A program made the position numbers and the translations under genes. A stretch of DNA of 64,000 nt from Oxyruncus cristatus. Its lineage: Eukaryota > Chordata > Aves > Passeriformes > Cotingidae. The DNA is taken from the NCBI GenBank assembly GCA_013399855.1, contig VXAY01005987.1, forward strand, positions 652,208 to 716,207, written 5' to 3'. The notes under the pieces are model-generated. The model did not search any database, had not been told where the DNA came from, and was given only the letters and a program-made list of their open reading frames with translations. Positions 1-14,517 of this stretch are shown here, piece by piece; the first letter of the stretch is position 1, and the number at the start of each line of letters is the position of its first letter.

Positions 1-3000
1 GCAACGTGAGTTTGGTGGGATTTTCCTCAGTAGGCCTGTGGGGAGCTAAGTGACAGTCAAGCAGAGCTGCCAGAGAGAACCCCAAGTTGGAACAAGGATG
101 ATTTAGATATGTGTGAATAGTATCCAAACAAAAGAAGGCATATCTGTGAGAAAATAGGGGTGAAGAAGGCTATAACCTGGAGTTACCTGAAGTCAAACAT
201 AACACCAGACTGCCTGTCATGAGGGACCAAAATATTATTGTCAGGACAGAGAAAGTCATGAGTAAAAAGATATGGCTGACAGAAATAAGGAACATGCATC
301 TTCACTTGCTTACATCATACTGATACATCTAGAAAGGGACTGCAAAGAAACAGGTGAGGCTAAACATTGTTCAGAGAAGATCTCTAGGTGTTCTAATTTA
401 CACTTTTAGACATCTATTAGCATAGACATCCTCAAGCCAGGCAGGCTGGGGACACCACCTCGATACAGGATACAGGAGAATTAACACAGATCATGACTGA
501 AGTCCTGAAGTTGTGCAGAAAAGTTAGAGTTACGAGAAAGCTAGAAGAAAACTGAGATGTGGGAAAAAATAGAGGGCAACATTTCAAGGGGGACGTTAGA
601 CAAGGAGATAAAAGTGTGAGGACACACCAAACAAGGGAAAAACACAGCAAAGGTCAAAACACAATCCTTGGTAGTTTTGTCAACAAAAGTGGCAGTTCCA
701 GTGATATGTTGAAGATAGAACCATAGCTTTAGCTAATAAAGTAGTGACAATCTGGCTATAAAGCATGACTTAACGTGTCATGAAATCAATGTTTTTACAG
801 AAATTATGAGTTAGATTAATGATTTGTACCTCAAAACAATATAGGGCATCAGAATAATAATCCCCATAACCCAGAAATATCTGTAATATTTATTTCATAT
901 AGCAGGAACAAATACACCTGAAATCCAAGCCACCTTATGAAAGAAGGTATCTGTCAGTTGTAATGTTAAGGTGAATTTTTGTTCTCAAGACTGAACAGAA
1001 ATAACCATTCACAGCACAACACACATGTATTTATTTCCTTTCCTTCATTGCATCTGATACCAGTACAAGTCTCATGAAGGTTGCTCCTCTTCTGCACTCC
1101 CAGCCCTCAGACAAACTGCTCGCATGAACTGAACAGACAGCTGGCAGTGTCTGCCAGACCACAGGAAATATCAAAAGAGGGGACACCTGCTTCAAAAGTG
1201 GAGCCAAGAGATTTGTTTGCTTCTTCTGCTCTATGATCTTCAACAAGGAAGCTGTTGCATGTGTCCAGGGTCAAACAGGAAATGTCAGGGGTCCAGAGAC
1301 TGCAGAACTCAATTCTGAGCTGTTTCCCCACTTCATCCCATTGGTGTAACAGCTGTGTCTAGAGATTATGTGAGCCAGGACAACTTCTGAATAAGCTTGA
1401 ATGTGCCAATACAATGACATGATTTTGTGCTCACTGATTTCAGGTTGAGCAGAAAGTTTTCCGTGGCTGGGGATAGAGAACTCTTGAAAAAGCAAACAAT
1501 GATACTAAAATACTGAAGGTACCTGATTCAATATGATTTTTAGTATTTATTTAATAAGCCCAGGTGAGACAAGTTTAAATTTTAATAATGTTAAGTAAGA
1601 AGCACACAACATGTCTTCTTGGTGTAACAACATATGTTCAATCTGTCAGATACCAATGAGACAAATTCTTCAGCTGTGACTTGTGCTCACAGCATAATTC
1701 TGCTGACATTATTTTTGTTATTCCAAAAGTCAGGTGACTCCATGAGTCTCAAGACAAGACATGTAACAGGTATTTAATCCTATCTAAAAGTACATAATGC
1801 TACTGAGTAAGCTGCTGTTTTTCTTAACAGTTTGGAATTCCAAAAGATATATAATCCAAACTCCAGCCCCAGCCACAGAAAAAGGTGCATCCGGCTTCCT
1901 AAAGGAAATCCTTCTGCTTTGGCTGTATGTTTGGGGAAGTTTTTCAAAGAGGACAACTTTTAAACACAGATATTGTTTTATCATCTGAACAATATTGCCT
2001 TTCAAAGCTCAGACAGGAGTTTATAGTTTTGAATGCATTAACTGATAGAAATGACCAGTTCTATAATTTTCATTCATTCTGTGCATTTGCAGTATCTTCC
2101 ATCAGATGGTTTCAAGTCTTTATATGTAATTTAGTACCACATCTCCTTGTGAAGTACGTAAAATATATTACAATATAGTCAAGCCAAACTATGAGACTAA
2201 ATGACCTTCCCCAGTCTATATAGGGCCTCACTACTTTCTTTCTCAAGTAGGGATTTTTTTTTGAATTATACATCTGTGTGGGTTAAAAATTGTAATTATT
2301 TCTCTTTGTTATGCACTGTATTTAATCATGAATTATTTGGCTTAAAGGAATCAAGCTTAAATACTATAGGATCGGGAAACGTAAACTAAAATTTTGTAAG
2401 TATAAGAAGGGACTAATGGCAACTGAACACACTGTGTAAGTATTTACATACTGACCTACTCACTAGACCATGCAGCCACCTGGTAAAGCTTAATGAAAGG
2501 ATCAGCTTTCCTCTTTGGGAGGTGCAAGAGGAAAAGCAAAAAAAAAGGATAATCCATTTGTTCATTTCTAAGTAAATGAACCAAACAACAAATGTTGAAG
2601 ACCCTCAAAGCTATGTTAACTGCAGCTAACAAGGAAACACTCCCCCAGTTATCTCAATCTGCATAAACTGGTCAGAAAGATAACAATTACTCCAAGAATC
2701 AAAGTACCAGCTTTTCTTTCCTTTTTTTCCTTGTTTCCTCAATTTCTCATTTGCAAACCCTCTCCAGCACACAGTCATAGCAGGCCCACTGGCTTTTCCC
2801 ATACCCTCCCAGCCACTGGCAGGTATCTTCTCCCTCTTCCATTTCTGCTCTCTTCCCAATTTGTCTGTCTGCATCTGAAAGAATTTCTTGCTTTGTATCA
2901 TCTTTGGTGGCCCCTGGTGACTTACTAATTTCAAATACTGCTTGCCCTATGTTCTGTCTTAGAACACATTATAAATATATGACTTTGGTGCTGCATTGCC

Positions 3001-4713
3001 AAAGGAGGATTTCTCTCACTTATTAGGGTAATGAAGAGCTTCCACTCTGTAGAGTTACTGGAGGAATGTCTAAGGTAGACATGACAAAACCAGACATTTA
3101 TAGAATGCATGACTAAGTTCTTAAGTAATAACATGACTTTCAGTGGAAGTTGTAACGAACAGAATTCCTGGACTTTTTTTATTTATTTTATTGATTGAAG
3201 AAGCTTTTCTCCATTTTAAATTTTGACCACAGTTTAAATTATCTTGGGTCCTCCTGCAAAAAATGGTCCTCATAAATGCTCTCCAACCACTACTGCTCTC
3301 AATACAGAACCCCCTAGAAAAAAATTCTCCCAGTACACATACTCCTTAAAAACCTGATGGAATATTTTATGATGCTGTGGAGACATTTCTAAGTCCTAAT
3401 TAGATGAGAAGAAAATTGGTAATATTTGTGGTTAATCAAAGCTGTTCTGACTCTTGATACTAAGTGTGAACTGTTCAGAACTTTCATCCAAAATTCCTTC
3501 AGAGAATAAACTTACTATGAATTTTACTAACAAAGTGCAAAAAAGAACGCATAAAAAGAAAGAAACTGAGACTAAACAGGAATCTGCTGATTATCTTCCA
3601 TCAGGTGGCTGGCAGAGTGGCAAACCTATGTTTTCATCTGCTGGAAAGGGAAAATATTCTTACAAGCACTGTGAAACTGATAGAGGGTTTCAAAATCATG
3701 GTTATGCTGGCATTCACCTCAGGATTGCAGTGAAACACTGCTCCATACGGTTCCCATTGGTCTATTAAAATGAAAAAAGTTACTGCTTAGAAACATCTGC
3801 TACAGCCATGAGCAAACTCTTGGCCAAGTGCAGCAACAACAGTAAGAGACTTTGAAGTCAATCAGCTTTGCTATCACCAGCAGATACCCCTGCAGTCAGT
3901 GGAAATTACTGCACAGAGAGTTTGGGAGATACGAAGAAAACTTGCTCTGCCAAACGTGTATGTAGACAGCAGTGAAGAAAAGAACAATTTTTTTTTTTTT
4001 TTAACAATCAATAAAATGGTTAGCAGTGAAAGGCTTGCAAAAGGTGTTAAAAAATGACATTAATTCTTAAAGAATACTTCATGAAAACAAAGATGATTAT
4101 ACAATTTCAGGGACTGGCTTTGATATTTGACCTTGAACAAGAGCAAGCTGCACTGCAGCTGGAGGAGCACTTCTGACCCACAATCCACTGTCTGCTTTGA
4201 GACTGTAGTCATTCAGTGGTGGCTTGCATCACCCACAATTTATAATATCTACTGTGGTCTACCACCTCTACCCATCTGCTTACCTGTACTTTGATCTAAG
4301 TTGCAATTATTGCATAATATTGCCTTTTATTCTTCACTGCTTATCATTATAGGTGAATGATCCCAGCTATGTTTTTAGTTTCCTGTTGGTCTCTGGAGAT
4401 AGGTGTCATAACTAAGTTTGCTATCAAGTAACCCTTCCTACAATATCCATATTATTTTCATCTTCTATAACCACATAAATATTTCATATTTATCCTACAT
4501 TTCATGTGATTTGCACTAATTCAGGAGATACTGATATGCCTTTTAAAGACAAACTTACCATCTCAACATAAAGTATGGACAAACATTGTAGTTCTTGGTG
4601 AATAATTACAAGATCACATTTATATCACCCTCCCCGCCACAATTCCTATTGGAAAATCTGTCATTTACAGTAGTCTGATGCTGGATGGGTGTACTGGTGA
4701 AGTATCATGCCCC
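1..4713. other. AT-rich noncoding DNA, no gene recognised
   Basis: Six-frame reading gives only short open frames. The largest are about 104 codons on plus (3454-3768) and 102 codons on minus (2626-2934). Neither has a recognisable domain, a convincing start context or flanking splice sites. I see no repeat family I can name. Base composition and frequent short A and T runs fit avian intergenic or intronic sequence. Confidence 0.7.
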
Positions 4714-4791
4714 ACGGCAGTGTTAGGTTTACAGCTTGACTGGATGATCTTAAGTGTCTTTTCTAACCTAAATAATTGTATGATTCTATAG
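4714..4791 (+). mobile_element. CR1 LINE 3'-end fragment, sense orientation
   Basis: The stretch ggcagtgttaggtttacag, then the ttgactggatgatctta block, then a tcttttctaacctaaat block, and finally a tgattctat terminus, follows the conserved order of an avian CR1 LINE 3' UTR. In that family a 'TTGGACTnGATGATCTT...CCAACCTnAATGATTCTATG' type tail is diagnostic. Only the last ~80 bp is clear, as expected for heavily 5'-truncated CR1 copies. Several substitutions against the usual tail suggest an old insertion. The 5' limit is uncertain; up to 40 bp upstream may also belong. Confidence 0.85.
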
Positions 4792-5720
4792 GACCCACTG
4801 CTGTACACTTTTCTTGCACATCATCTCCTGCTAGTGGTCAGAAGCAGTGTACTGAGATCCTTGCTCTGACAAGTACAGTCATTTTGGATCTTAAGTTCTT
4901 ATGTAAAGAACAGATATTGTACCTTGAAATCACTCGAAGATTTCTGCTTTGTTTCGATAAGCAGACATGATTTTTCTAATGATGTTTTTGTGCCATTTGC
5001 CTGCTCTCATTGAAAAGATATGACAAAATTAAATAGAATCCACATTTTTAAGCTGTGTTTCTTCACTAGGGCATTTTACCATACTAACTGTGGTTTTCCT
5101 GCCCTTGTCTTGTGCTTGGCCAGCTTGGAGCTCTTGCAGAGATGCTCACTCATCTCTACCTGTGAAATACTAAGCAGACAGGCCTTGTGTGTCAAAGAAT
5201 GATAAACCTTGACCATGTACAGTTTAGTGTAAGTGGGTGCTCTTTTCTTTCAAATAAAAATTGGCTTAATGCACATGGTTAAAATCTTAACCATCTGCCT
5301 CTATCTCCTGTTGGCCATATGTGAACACTTCCTACAGTGAGCCTTGAAACGTTCTGCCTTCCTCCATTCTGCTGTGATCAGAGCGTGCTCCAGGCCAACT
5401 GCTGAAATGGATTCTTTATGTCTGTCACTAGACTAAACCTTCCAGTTTTTTGATCAAGTGTCTCAGATGAACTGCTGTTTCTCATTATCAAACATCTACC
5501 ATCTATGCTACACCATATACCTTGTGTCATCCTAACAGAAATCTAACAGTACATTAGAAAAGCAGCTTTTCAGGTCAGCAAACTATATTTCCTCACCACT
5601 CATCTGTCTATAGATGCATGATTTTATCTTTGGTGTGTATCTTTATGTACATACATATGTTCAATTTGTCTGACAGTCATTAATGACCTTTGAGCAATTC
5701 ACCTGGGTTGTTTGATCTGT

Positions 5721-5765
5721 AAAAAAAGGAAAGAAAGTGAGAGAGAGAGAAAGAAGGAAAGAAAG
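5721..5765 (+). repeat. GA-rich purine tract
   Basis: An A/G-only run (5721-5737), one T, then a second A/G-only run (5739-5765) that includes (GA)5. This is simple low-complexity sequence. Confidence 0.9.
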
Positions 5766-5881
5766 ACTCAATAGCACACAGCTGTCAAAAATAACTACAA
5801 ATCCTACAGGTGGTAGATGCTTCCTTCCTGCTTCTCAGCATACTGGGGAGAAATATTACCTTACAGATGTGGCATGTTATT

Positions 5882-5902
5882 AAAAAAAAAAAAAAAAAAA
5901 AA
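5882..5902 (+). repeat. Poly(A) run, 21 A
   Basis: Uninterrupted A homopolymer. The preceding ~30 bases contain no AATAAA, so it does not look like the tail of a processed pseudogene. Confidence 0.9.
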
Positions 5903-8900
5903 GTAGGCTATAGTTATTTATTATATTGGACTTACCTTCAAGTGCAGGAAAAGTGCTAGATGGGAGACAAATGATAAAACTCCCAGCTTTCATCCATCAG
6001 TTGGGCTTTTAGAACTGACATATGTAACAAGCATATGGCAGCCATGAAAGCAACATCAGCATTCACAAATTAAAAAATAAAACAGAAAGCCAAGATTATT
6101 TTGTTCCACCTACAATAAACCTAAGATGAGCTATGAAGAAAGCAGAATTTTTTATCAAAACCAGAAGGGAGACTAAAGTGGATACTTAGCTGGAGCATCC
6201 AGCTATATTGATACTGTTAGCTATAAACCCAATAAACCAGCAAGTACTAAGTTAACAGCCACTAGTGAAAATGTGGCACGTGCACCTTCAGTGGTGACAA
6301 AGTCAGAGACCATTATCTACAGAAAATGTCTTCATTACACATTCATGTTGCATCATAGCCAGAAGTTGCCTGAAAGACATAGGAAGATTTTCAGTTGGTA
6401 CAAAACTGCATAGCTCCAGCTACTTCTGTAGGCCAAGTGTAAGACATGCTATTACAGTATCTCCCCATTTAGAAAAGGTATAATTAGATTCCATACATAA
6501 TTCTTTTCTATTTCTTTATTTTTTTTCTTATATTCTCTTTGAAAGTCTTATTTTTCATTCCATTCCCTTCCCCACACCCAGTGAGAGAATATTCTTCAGA
6601 ATAAGAACAATATGTGCAGGCAGTATTTTTATTTTCTTTTCAGAAACCATTATAGCACAGCATAACAGTTTCTGCAGTACAAGCCACTTGAGCAACACTG
6701 GGATCTGTAACTAGCAGAGTATTCAAAAATCCACTTCAACAACCTGTCAAAAGATTCTGGTCTTCTCTGAAACCTACTTTAATTTAGGAAATTTCCCAAT
6801 ATCCCACAATTTTGTTTTTAACTCTACACTTTACTGCCTCAAACTATAATCCCACCACTTTTGCTTAGATTTCCCTCCTTCTTTTCAGCCTTCTATGGAA
6901 CTTTTTGACTCATCCATATCTGAGCACTTTTATTCTGCCTTACATGATAAAGCTGAAGCAGTCCAATGCCTAATGCCATGGGATGTTAATGCAAGGAGGA
7001 GGCCTTTATACTTGCTTTAATATATTAGCTAAAGATGGGGGCGGGGGAGTAAGGGAAGAGAGAGATACACGATGTGCAGTCTGCTCTCTGACCTGGAAAA
7101 GGTTTCTTTCTGTGATTAGAGTTTGAGTTCCAGGCTAGTTACATTCTGGCCAATTGATTTCCCCACCCTTACATAGCTGAACTCTGTTCTTCATTATATG
7201 GGTGTAAATCTGCAGCAAAAACTTTGAACTTCGAATGAGTAATTCTAGATTTATGCCAGAGTAACAGAGAAGAATGTAGGCTCTTGGTTGCTCATAAGTA
7301 TTACACTACTTTAGATTTCTATCCTTCACACACTTGTGAAATATTCCAGTTCTTTACCCTAACCTTCTTTTTTTCTTTCAGTCTATTCTACAAATTGACA
7401 CAACAAATATTTGGAATTTTGAACAAAAATAATATTTGGAAATATTTTACTTCCAAATCAAGGGACATTGTAACTACTGAGAATGTAGATATCAAGAGAA
7501 GCTTTTTTTTTTTTCTCAGAGGAAACCTTTAGGAACAATACAGAAGCATTTGTCTGTGCTGACACAGGCAGCATGCACAACTGTCCATCTCTTTTTGACT
7601 TCTGCAGAACTGTTATTATTTTATTAACTTCTAGATCGCTAATATTATTTGATTAGTAGGCAGTTCCAAAAGTTCACTAAATCTGTATCTTTAAAACTCT
7701 TACACAACTATTTTTGTAATCATCGAACTCATTAAAAATAAAATTATTTCAATAAAGTGTACTTTCTATGTGTTGGGTAAACTTCATCCTTGGTATCAGT
7801 TTAAGTAATTCCAGTGAGTCTTCCTAAAGCAGGAAAGAATTTGTTGTTTATATTATATGCAAACAATTTCCTAGGTTTAACAAAATATGAATCTTTCTTA
7901 TGTTATAACTTCTGTTTAAAAATTTATCCCAGTAGGTTTTTTTCAAAATGATTTTGCCGATAAAGTTCCCCTTGGTTTGCTCTCTGGAGAAGCCAGCAGG
8001 GCTACAGAGTTAATCTTGTGTGTGCTAGTGGCTTCAACCCCCCCTGTCTGTTCACATAACACCAAAGTACCCGGAGCTCAGAAATTTTGACATTGTCCAA
8101 CTGTGACTAGAGAATTACTTTTCTTTGATCTGTGATTTCAAGAATTGCACACTTTTCCCCTCTTTGATGAAAGACGGTTGGTTTTAATTTAAAAAAAATA
8201 AAAACATTCAACAGGAGAATTTCCCAACAGGAAACAGAGTTAAAGTGAGGCAAACCTTAGCACCATACCTTTTGGATCATCCCCGCAGCTGGGTGTTAAT
8301 ATCCAGTCATTTTAAACTTCAGCTTAGGCCACCTAAAGTTCTCACTAACTATATCTGGATTTACATAGGACAAATGAAAGTGAAATCTTACAGAAAACTA
8401 TTCCTCAAATGAGGCTTCAAGATAGGCTGTTGAAAGGATAGAATTTTAAAGTTCTTTATTTTAAAGGTCTCTGAATAAACAATTCTCACTGATTTCAATA
8501 AAAGGGAGAGGAAAAATCCATCCCTAACTGCAGTGGTCTCAGGGAACCCAAGAACCAAGCCCAATTTCCACAAAAATCTTTCCACAGTCAGAAATTTTTC
8601 CATAGACTTCGGTTGCCACATGTGCTAAACAGTTCTTACTCAAGGACTCTGAGGCTAGGATTATATTATTCATTTATGTAAATGAGTTCAAAGAAAATGT
8701 AGAAATTAGTGGGGAAGGTAAAAACTTTAGGACCATTATGAGCTTTGCTTAAATTGGCAGGCTAACCTATTCGGCATCACTTCTTTAAAACAAATTTGGC
8801 TTAAGCAGAAGCTCTTCTGAACTGATTAAAAAACTTATCAGGGCTGGTTTTAAAAATTTATTTATTCAAATTCTCTTATTCTACTGGCAGCCAAGTCGAA

Positions 8901-11339
8901 GTCAAAACTCAATTGTGATTGGAAAAAAAAATCTTTTGAATGTCAGCGGGTTATGTAAAAGCTGAGACTTTTTGCCCAGTACTAAATCTGTAAATGTTAT
9001 ATTGATAGTGCTAGTATGAAAAGTAGGAAAAGGATTTAGAATCTGAAAGCCTCAGATGCTTATTGAATTATTTTGAACCCATATAAACATATTGGTTTCT
9101 CCTTTCCTGAATGTCGATGAGAGAAGCCATTGGTTTTTTGCCATGATATAAGAGCAAAATGTCATTCCCAAATACCTTTCAAAATCCAAGTCCCATGCCC
9201 CAGAGTTTTGACCCTAGAGGCAGGGCTCCTAGAGTCTTTTTGAAGTCTATTAGAAAACCTTCTTACAGCTATTAATTTTATACAGATGAGACAGTGCTAC
9301 AATAGCAATGGAAAACAGTAGCAAACCTCAGTCCTCTTTTTTGATGTGCTTCTAGATAAGAACCATAGCCACAGACCAGGACCTCAAGAGCTTTACAATT
9401 TGTAAAAAAGGGTCTGTCTTCCCTTAGGGAATATTGTGGGTGAGAGGCATCATCTGGATGTTGCTGGCGATACCTCAACATTGCCTAATATGCCAGTCTG
9501 TTAGGAGAGCTGTGAACTGTGAAATTGGCAAGTCATCACAACTATAATGACAAGAAAAATATTGGGAGTGATTATGATCTTACAGCCAGTAGTATTTACA
9601 TGGAATAGAGTAGATACTCAGAAAAAGTACCTACTTGTAGGAAAAGCAAGCTGGCATTACCCATCTATCCATTCATCCATCCCTCCATCTATGACAAAAT
9701 TGTTATGAGAGCCTGGCCATTCATTATTCTCATGCTCATTTTATTCATATACCTGTGTATTGAACATGAAAATAGTACTGCTGTATCCTTATGCTTACAG
9801 TAAGGGGCATTTATGAGTCATGACCCAGATTCTACAATAATTCCATCATTACCCATTCCACTGTCCTTCAGCTGATCAATGTAGGAAAAAATCCAGATTA
9901 TTACGCATAGTCCATGGCTGCATTTTGGTTAAAAATCCTATGACTTAAGCTGCCTTCTAATCCTTCTAGAGCCCTTAATTATATGGATTTGAAAACATAT
10001 CCTATAACTATTATGGGTGCAGATTGAAATTAATACTCGGTTTTCTTTTCCTTTTTAAAAAATTCCTTACTTGCCATCATTTTTTAACTTTAAATATTCT
10101 ATACTAAATTCAAGGTTTTTTAACAAGCAGCTCTTAAAAAGGAGAACTGAGAGCCACCAGACACTTTTTCTGTTTGCAGCTCAACCTGTTTTGAAACAAT
10201 CTGTGTCTATAGAGTTTGTTAGATGCATACATAAATTGCTGTAAGTGAATGAGCTATTTTTAATTTTCTTTCTCACATTAAGTCAAAGATGATGATGTAT
10301 AGTTTAAAATACATGAGTTTAATTCTAGTGAAATAAGCAAAGGCATACAAGTAGCCTTCAGTTATACTCTAGGGTAATGTACTTCCTAAAGGTTTGATCC
10401 TCTCATTGCCATCAGGAGTTCAATATCAGATGCAGACTATAAAGTCATATCCATTTCAAGCCATTAAGAGCTTGCAGGTTGAAGCTGGTGGGAGTTGTGC
10501 AGACACAAGACAGTAGCTGGCTCTGAGGTTTTTGCTAATTTGTTCACCATCCTTTGAAGCACAAAAGCAGCAAAGAGAACCACATGAAATATTAAATCAC
10601 CCCACATTTCCAGGAAGCTTCAGAAACAATTAAAACCTAATACTCTGATGTATATAGTTGGTTCTGTAAGGAAGTGGGAAAGTTGTCATAGAAGCAATAA
10701 ACTTTCCACTTACAACAGCAGAACGTATGTTTGGTTGTTATCCACTGGGCAATACAATACATATTGAGCACTTAGTAAATAACTGTGAAAGCACAAGCTG
10801 TTACATTTCATGCAATGGTGACTTCATTAAGATTTAGATAATTACTCCAACTTTGAAGTCAGACAACCATCACAGATTTAAATCTGGAGTGGGACTTCAC
10901 AAAGAGATTTTGTAAAAATATGAGGAGACAAATGCAACAAAAGAAATGTTTCAACAAAACTAGATAAAATATATTAAGAAAATCTACATTTCAGCCTGAA
11001 AACTATAAAGAGAAAATTATTCCTTCTTTACTTGAAAAATAGTCCTACTTCTTGTCTGTAAACTACTGTGTTCTCTTTCAAAATTCTTCTTTCAAACTGA
11101 CCTGTTAAAATTACATTTTAAATCAGGTAGTCATAAATGTCAGTGATTAATTACATCCAAAAAGGTACTGAAAAATGTATCTTTGCCACATTTCTTCCAA
11201 ATATTTAACTCTTACTTTTGAAAGTGTTTCATTTCAAAACATTCCAGATGTTTTACTTCAGGATGTAAAAAAAAAAGCACTTAAAACATACTAGATCAAA
11301 CAAAATATTTTTGTCTCTCTAAAATAATTTAATTTTTTT

Positions 11340-11590
11340 TTAAATAGATTTGCACAGCTGTAGAGCAAAAGAAGAATAGTTGTTGTTGGCAAGCAGCTGT
11401 TGTGCAACACGCCTGTTTCGCAAATGAATCATAATTGTCTCTCTTGAAACTTGTGCTCCCCCATCTGTCTGTTGTATCGGTTACAGAGAGGAACACGTCC
11501 CTATGAAATTATGAGCTACATTGTGTATTATGTTAGAACACGTCTAAACTTGCCCAAACCTATCAAATTACTTCCCAGACAGCTGCCCTT
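11340..11590. promoter_or_regulatory. Candidate conserved regulatory block with three CAGCTG E-boxes
   Basis: Three copies of the palindromic E-box CAGCTG lie at 11355-11360, 11394-11399 and 11580-11585. Between the second and third sits a TGTGCAAC (C/EBP-like) sequence and an ATGAATCATAATTG stretch that resembles composite POU/homeodomain sites. The segment is slightly GC-richer and less repetitive than its surroundings. That it acts as an enhancer is inference only, because motif matches of this length occur by chance. Confidence 0.2.
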
Positions 11591-14517
11591 CCTGCAAAAG
11601 ATGCTTGACATCTTAGTGGAAAAATAACATTGAAAAACCATTAAGGCTGCAATTCAAAGCCTACTTCTTCAACTGTTTTATCAAAGTTAACCCATGGAAT
11701 AGCTATTTAATTCTAGGTAAGTAGACAGTAGGACAGGGGAAACAGTGGAAAGGGAGCCTTTCAGAAGAGCAGCAGAAGTCCTAGTTGAGTCCTGGTCTAT
11801 ACTGAAAGAAAGGAATCACAGCAGGGAGTAAGAGGATTAAACGGACAGAAGAGGTTTTGCCTGTTCTGGGATACACACAAGCACAGATTCATCTCATGCA
11901 TCTTCATAGATCTAAGTCTAAGCAAGCCAGCCCCAGTGGTAATTATGTTCAACAGACAGAAATTAGAGGCTGGTTTGAGGATGAGACTAATCAACTTCCT
12001 GTCTATTTTCTTCCACTGATCATACTGGGAGCCTCCTGTAGGTATAACTAGATTGGTATGACAAGGTTACAGTCCCAAGTTACAAAAAATGAGGCAAACT
12101 CACTGAATTGCTAAATTAGACTACTTACACCATTGTCCTCCTGGCCCCATCATCACTCTCAGTTCCATGTCACAGTCCTCTGCTCCTTGGCAGTGTCAGT
12201 CATGTTTCATAATTGAATGGATCCATTTTTAAACAAATACAAGCATTTTTCGGAAGGACTTTTTTTTTTTCATTGCTAAGGGTAGGATAATTTGCCTAAT
12301 CTAACTTCAGAATAACCAAATTTTTTTTGCAAAGAATGGAAAATACAGCTTCAGATCATGCCTTATAGAAGATAGAATTATGTTTGGATGAGCCAGAACA
12401 AGGACAAACACTCCAAGCCCCGAATTCTCTCGGAAAAAAAAGTCCCAACATCATAGTTTTGAGAACCTAATAGTATTACATTTTGTACTCCTGGGACTGT
12501 GGATTTATAAAAGATGAAACCGTCTTTTTTTTTTTTTTTTAATTTGTGGTTTTTCCTCCATCATTTGCATTTGCTTGCATTGAAAAACATAAAAAAAAAT
12601 AAAAATCATCAGTATATTCTGAATCAATCTAAAGTCAATCTCAAACTCAACAACATGAGCTTTGTGTTAGTTTCCTGTATCACCAGTCATTAAGGTGTGT
12701 TCTAAGACTGGGACTGTGCAGTGGTCCCATATGTATGGACTGTGATTATGTTCGATCCAAACCCAGCTGAGATGGGACTAAATGGTCCCATTTGACATGT
12801 ACAGGAGATCCCTTGCATCCACTTGGAATGCAAACTCTTTAGGTCAATAGCTCATATTGTACATCTCTAAACTGATGGTCTCCAAGCTTTCTGGACAATT
12901 CTTAGCGTACAATATCTCTGCAGACTTCCATGTATCCTCATTGTGAAACTAAGAATCAGAACACAACACACACATTAAAGACTGGCACCAAACACAGCCC
13001 TGGTTTTGCTGCAAACTCTGTGATAATCTGAGGACTACAGTTGCACATCAATTAGCACAACAAGACCTGTTTCACTTATGCACAAACAGCAACGAAAAGA
13101 TAATGTTATTTTATTCTTCACCATACATTTGGGTTAATTCAAGTGGTGAAAATCATTAGCTAAAACTATAGTGGGATAAGAGAATTGCACCACTGCAAAT
13201 TTCCTACGGAGGAAAAATAATCTCAGAGAGTGTAAAATCACTCTCAAGTCTCAACAACTTTTGTACACACCCACAAATTCGAACATAGCTTTTGGCAAGT
13301 TAATAACTGGTCCCAATGCAGTTCAAAGTAATGGCCTTGCAAACAACCTCCCAAGATTCATTGATTAACAATTTTATGTGAAGCACAAGATACCCATACA
13401 TGGACTGAGTATCAGGCAATTTTCTCCAGTTCTTCATTCATAAGGAAAATTGTTCCCAAAGTGCTTCTAATCCAGCACTCAATGTCTTTTGAACATTTAC
13501 TGCTAGCCACATCGTAACAGTGTATGAACATCCAAGATTCTTTCTCAGAATTTCAAGAATTAATAAGGTAGCAAATGGAATATCTGTACTTCGGCAAACT
13601 TAGCAACAATATCTCTTTGCATTTAAACAGTCTGTCAAACCTTTAGGTTTTCTTAGGGTACTTCAGCTCCAGAATACTTGAGCAGAATGATATCAATATA
13701 TTTTATAATTTACATGTCTGAAGGACTTCAAATTATAAGCAAACTGCATTAAAGCACTTCAGAAAGTATTTTTACATAAAAACCAGAAACTTTTTGGGGA
13801 ATAGCTTTAATGTATTTAGCTGGAAAAAAAATAATAAAAAAAACAGTCAACCAAATAACTGTTTTTCCACTTGTGGTTGTGCTTTGTCCCTTTAATTACT
13901 TCTATCCACATCCCACTCCTTAAAAACTATTGCCTATTCAGGCACATGGAATAATACTACGAAGTCTCTTACTCCATATTTATCCCTCAGCGTTATTGCT
14001 TATGGATGATCCTTACAGTATATTTTGGCTCAAAGGTACAAATTCACTCTTAATTTCCTCTCTTTGATAAATTTTCTGCCTTTGGGAGACAAGAGCTGCA
14101 AGGATATCAGCTCAGAAGTAGCAGAGAGCTATCTGGAATATTTGTTATGCTATGACTGGAAATCATATGACCTCATCTGGCTTGACATGACTGGTGGCAA
14201 AACCTGCCGATATGCATTTTTGTCTAGGAAAAAAAAGGATTGAAATTACTTTCTCTAACTAGAAAGGCAGTTCCACTTCCTGTGACTCCATGTATTTAAG
14301 GACCACAGGGCTGTGTATAGCCTTAACTGAAATGTTTATTGATTTACATGTCAAACTGGGTTTATTCCTAGGGCCTTAGGGAAATTTCCCACTTAACCCA
14401 AGCACTGGTTCAGCCCTTCTGAAAGTAATAATATAAGGAATATAAATTCCAATTATATACTACTCTGTTTACCTTCACAAAATCCTAGAAATGTGGCTAA
14501 GAAGTGCTCTCCAGAGG
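11591..14517. other. Noncoding AT-rich interval
   Basis: No gene recognised. It contains a 16-T run (12525-12540) and a small inverted repeat at 12772-12791. The open frames at 11797-11994 (minus) and 11857-12051 (plus) overlap each other on opposite strands and have no support. Confidence 0.6.

Larger units (their letters stand above)
4792..11339. other. Noncoding AT-rich interval with small simple repeats
   Basis: No gene is supported. Visible local features are a purine tract near 5721-5765, a 21-A run at 5882-5902 and a short CCAT/ATCC-rich stretch near 9661-9693. Open frames such as 8388-8621 (minus) and 7284-7532 (plus) are short and show no family motif. Nothing here resembles CR1 or an LTR to my eye. 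Confidence 0.6.

Noticed and set aside
11716..11721. Isolated strong donor-like GTAAGT sites (also near 27642 and 41895)
   Set aside because: No good acceptor upstream with an open frame. Such hexamers are expected many times in 64 kb.
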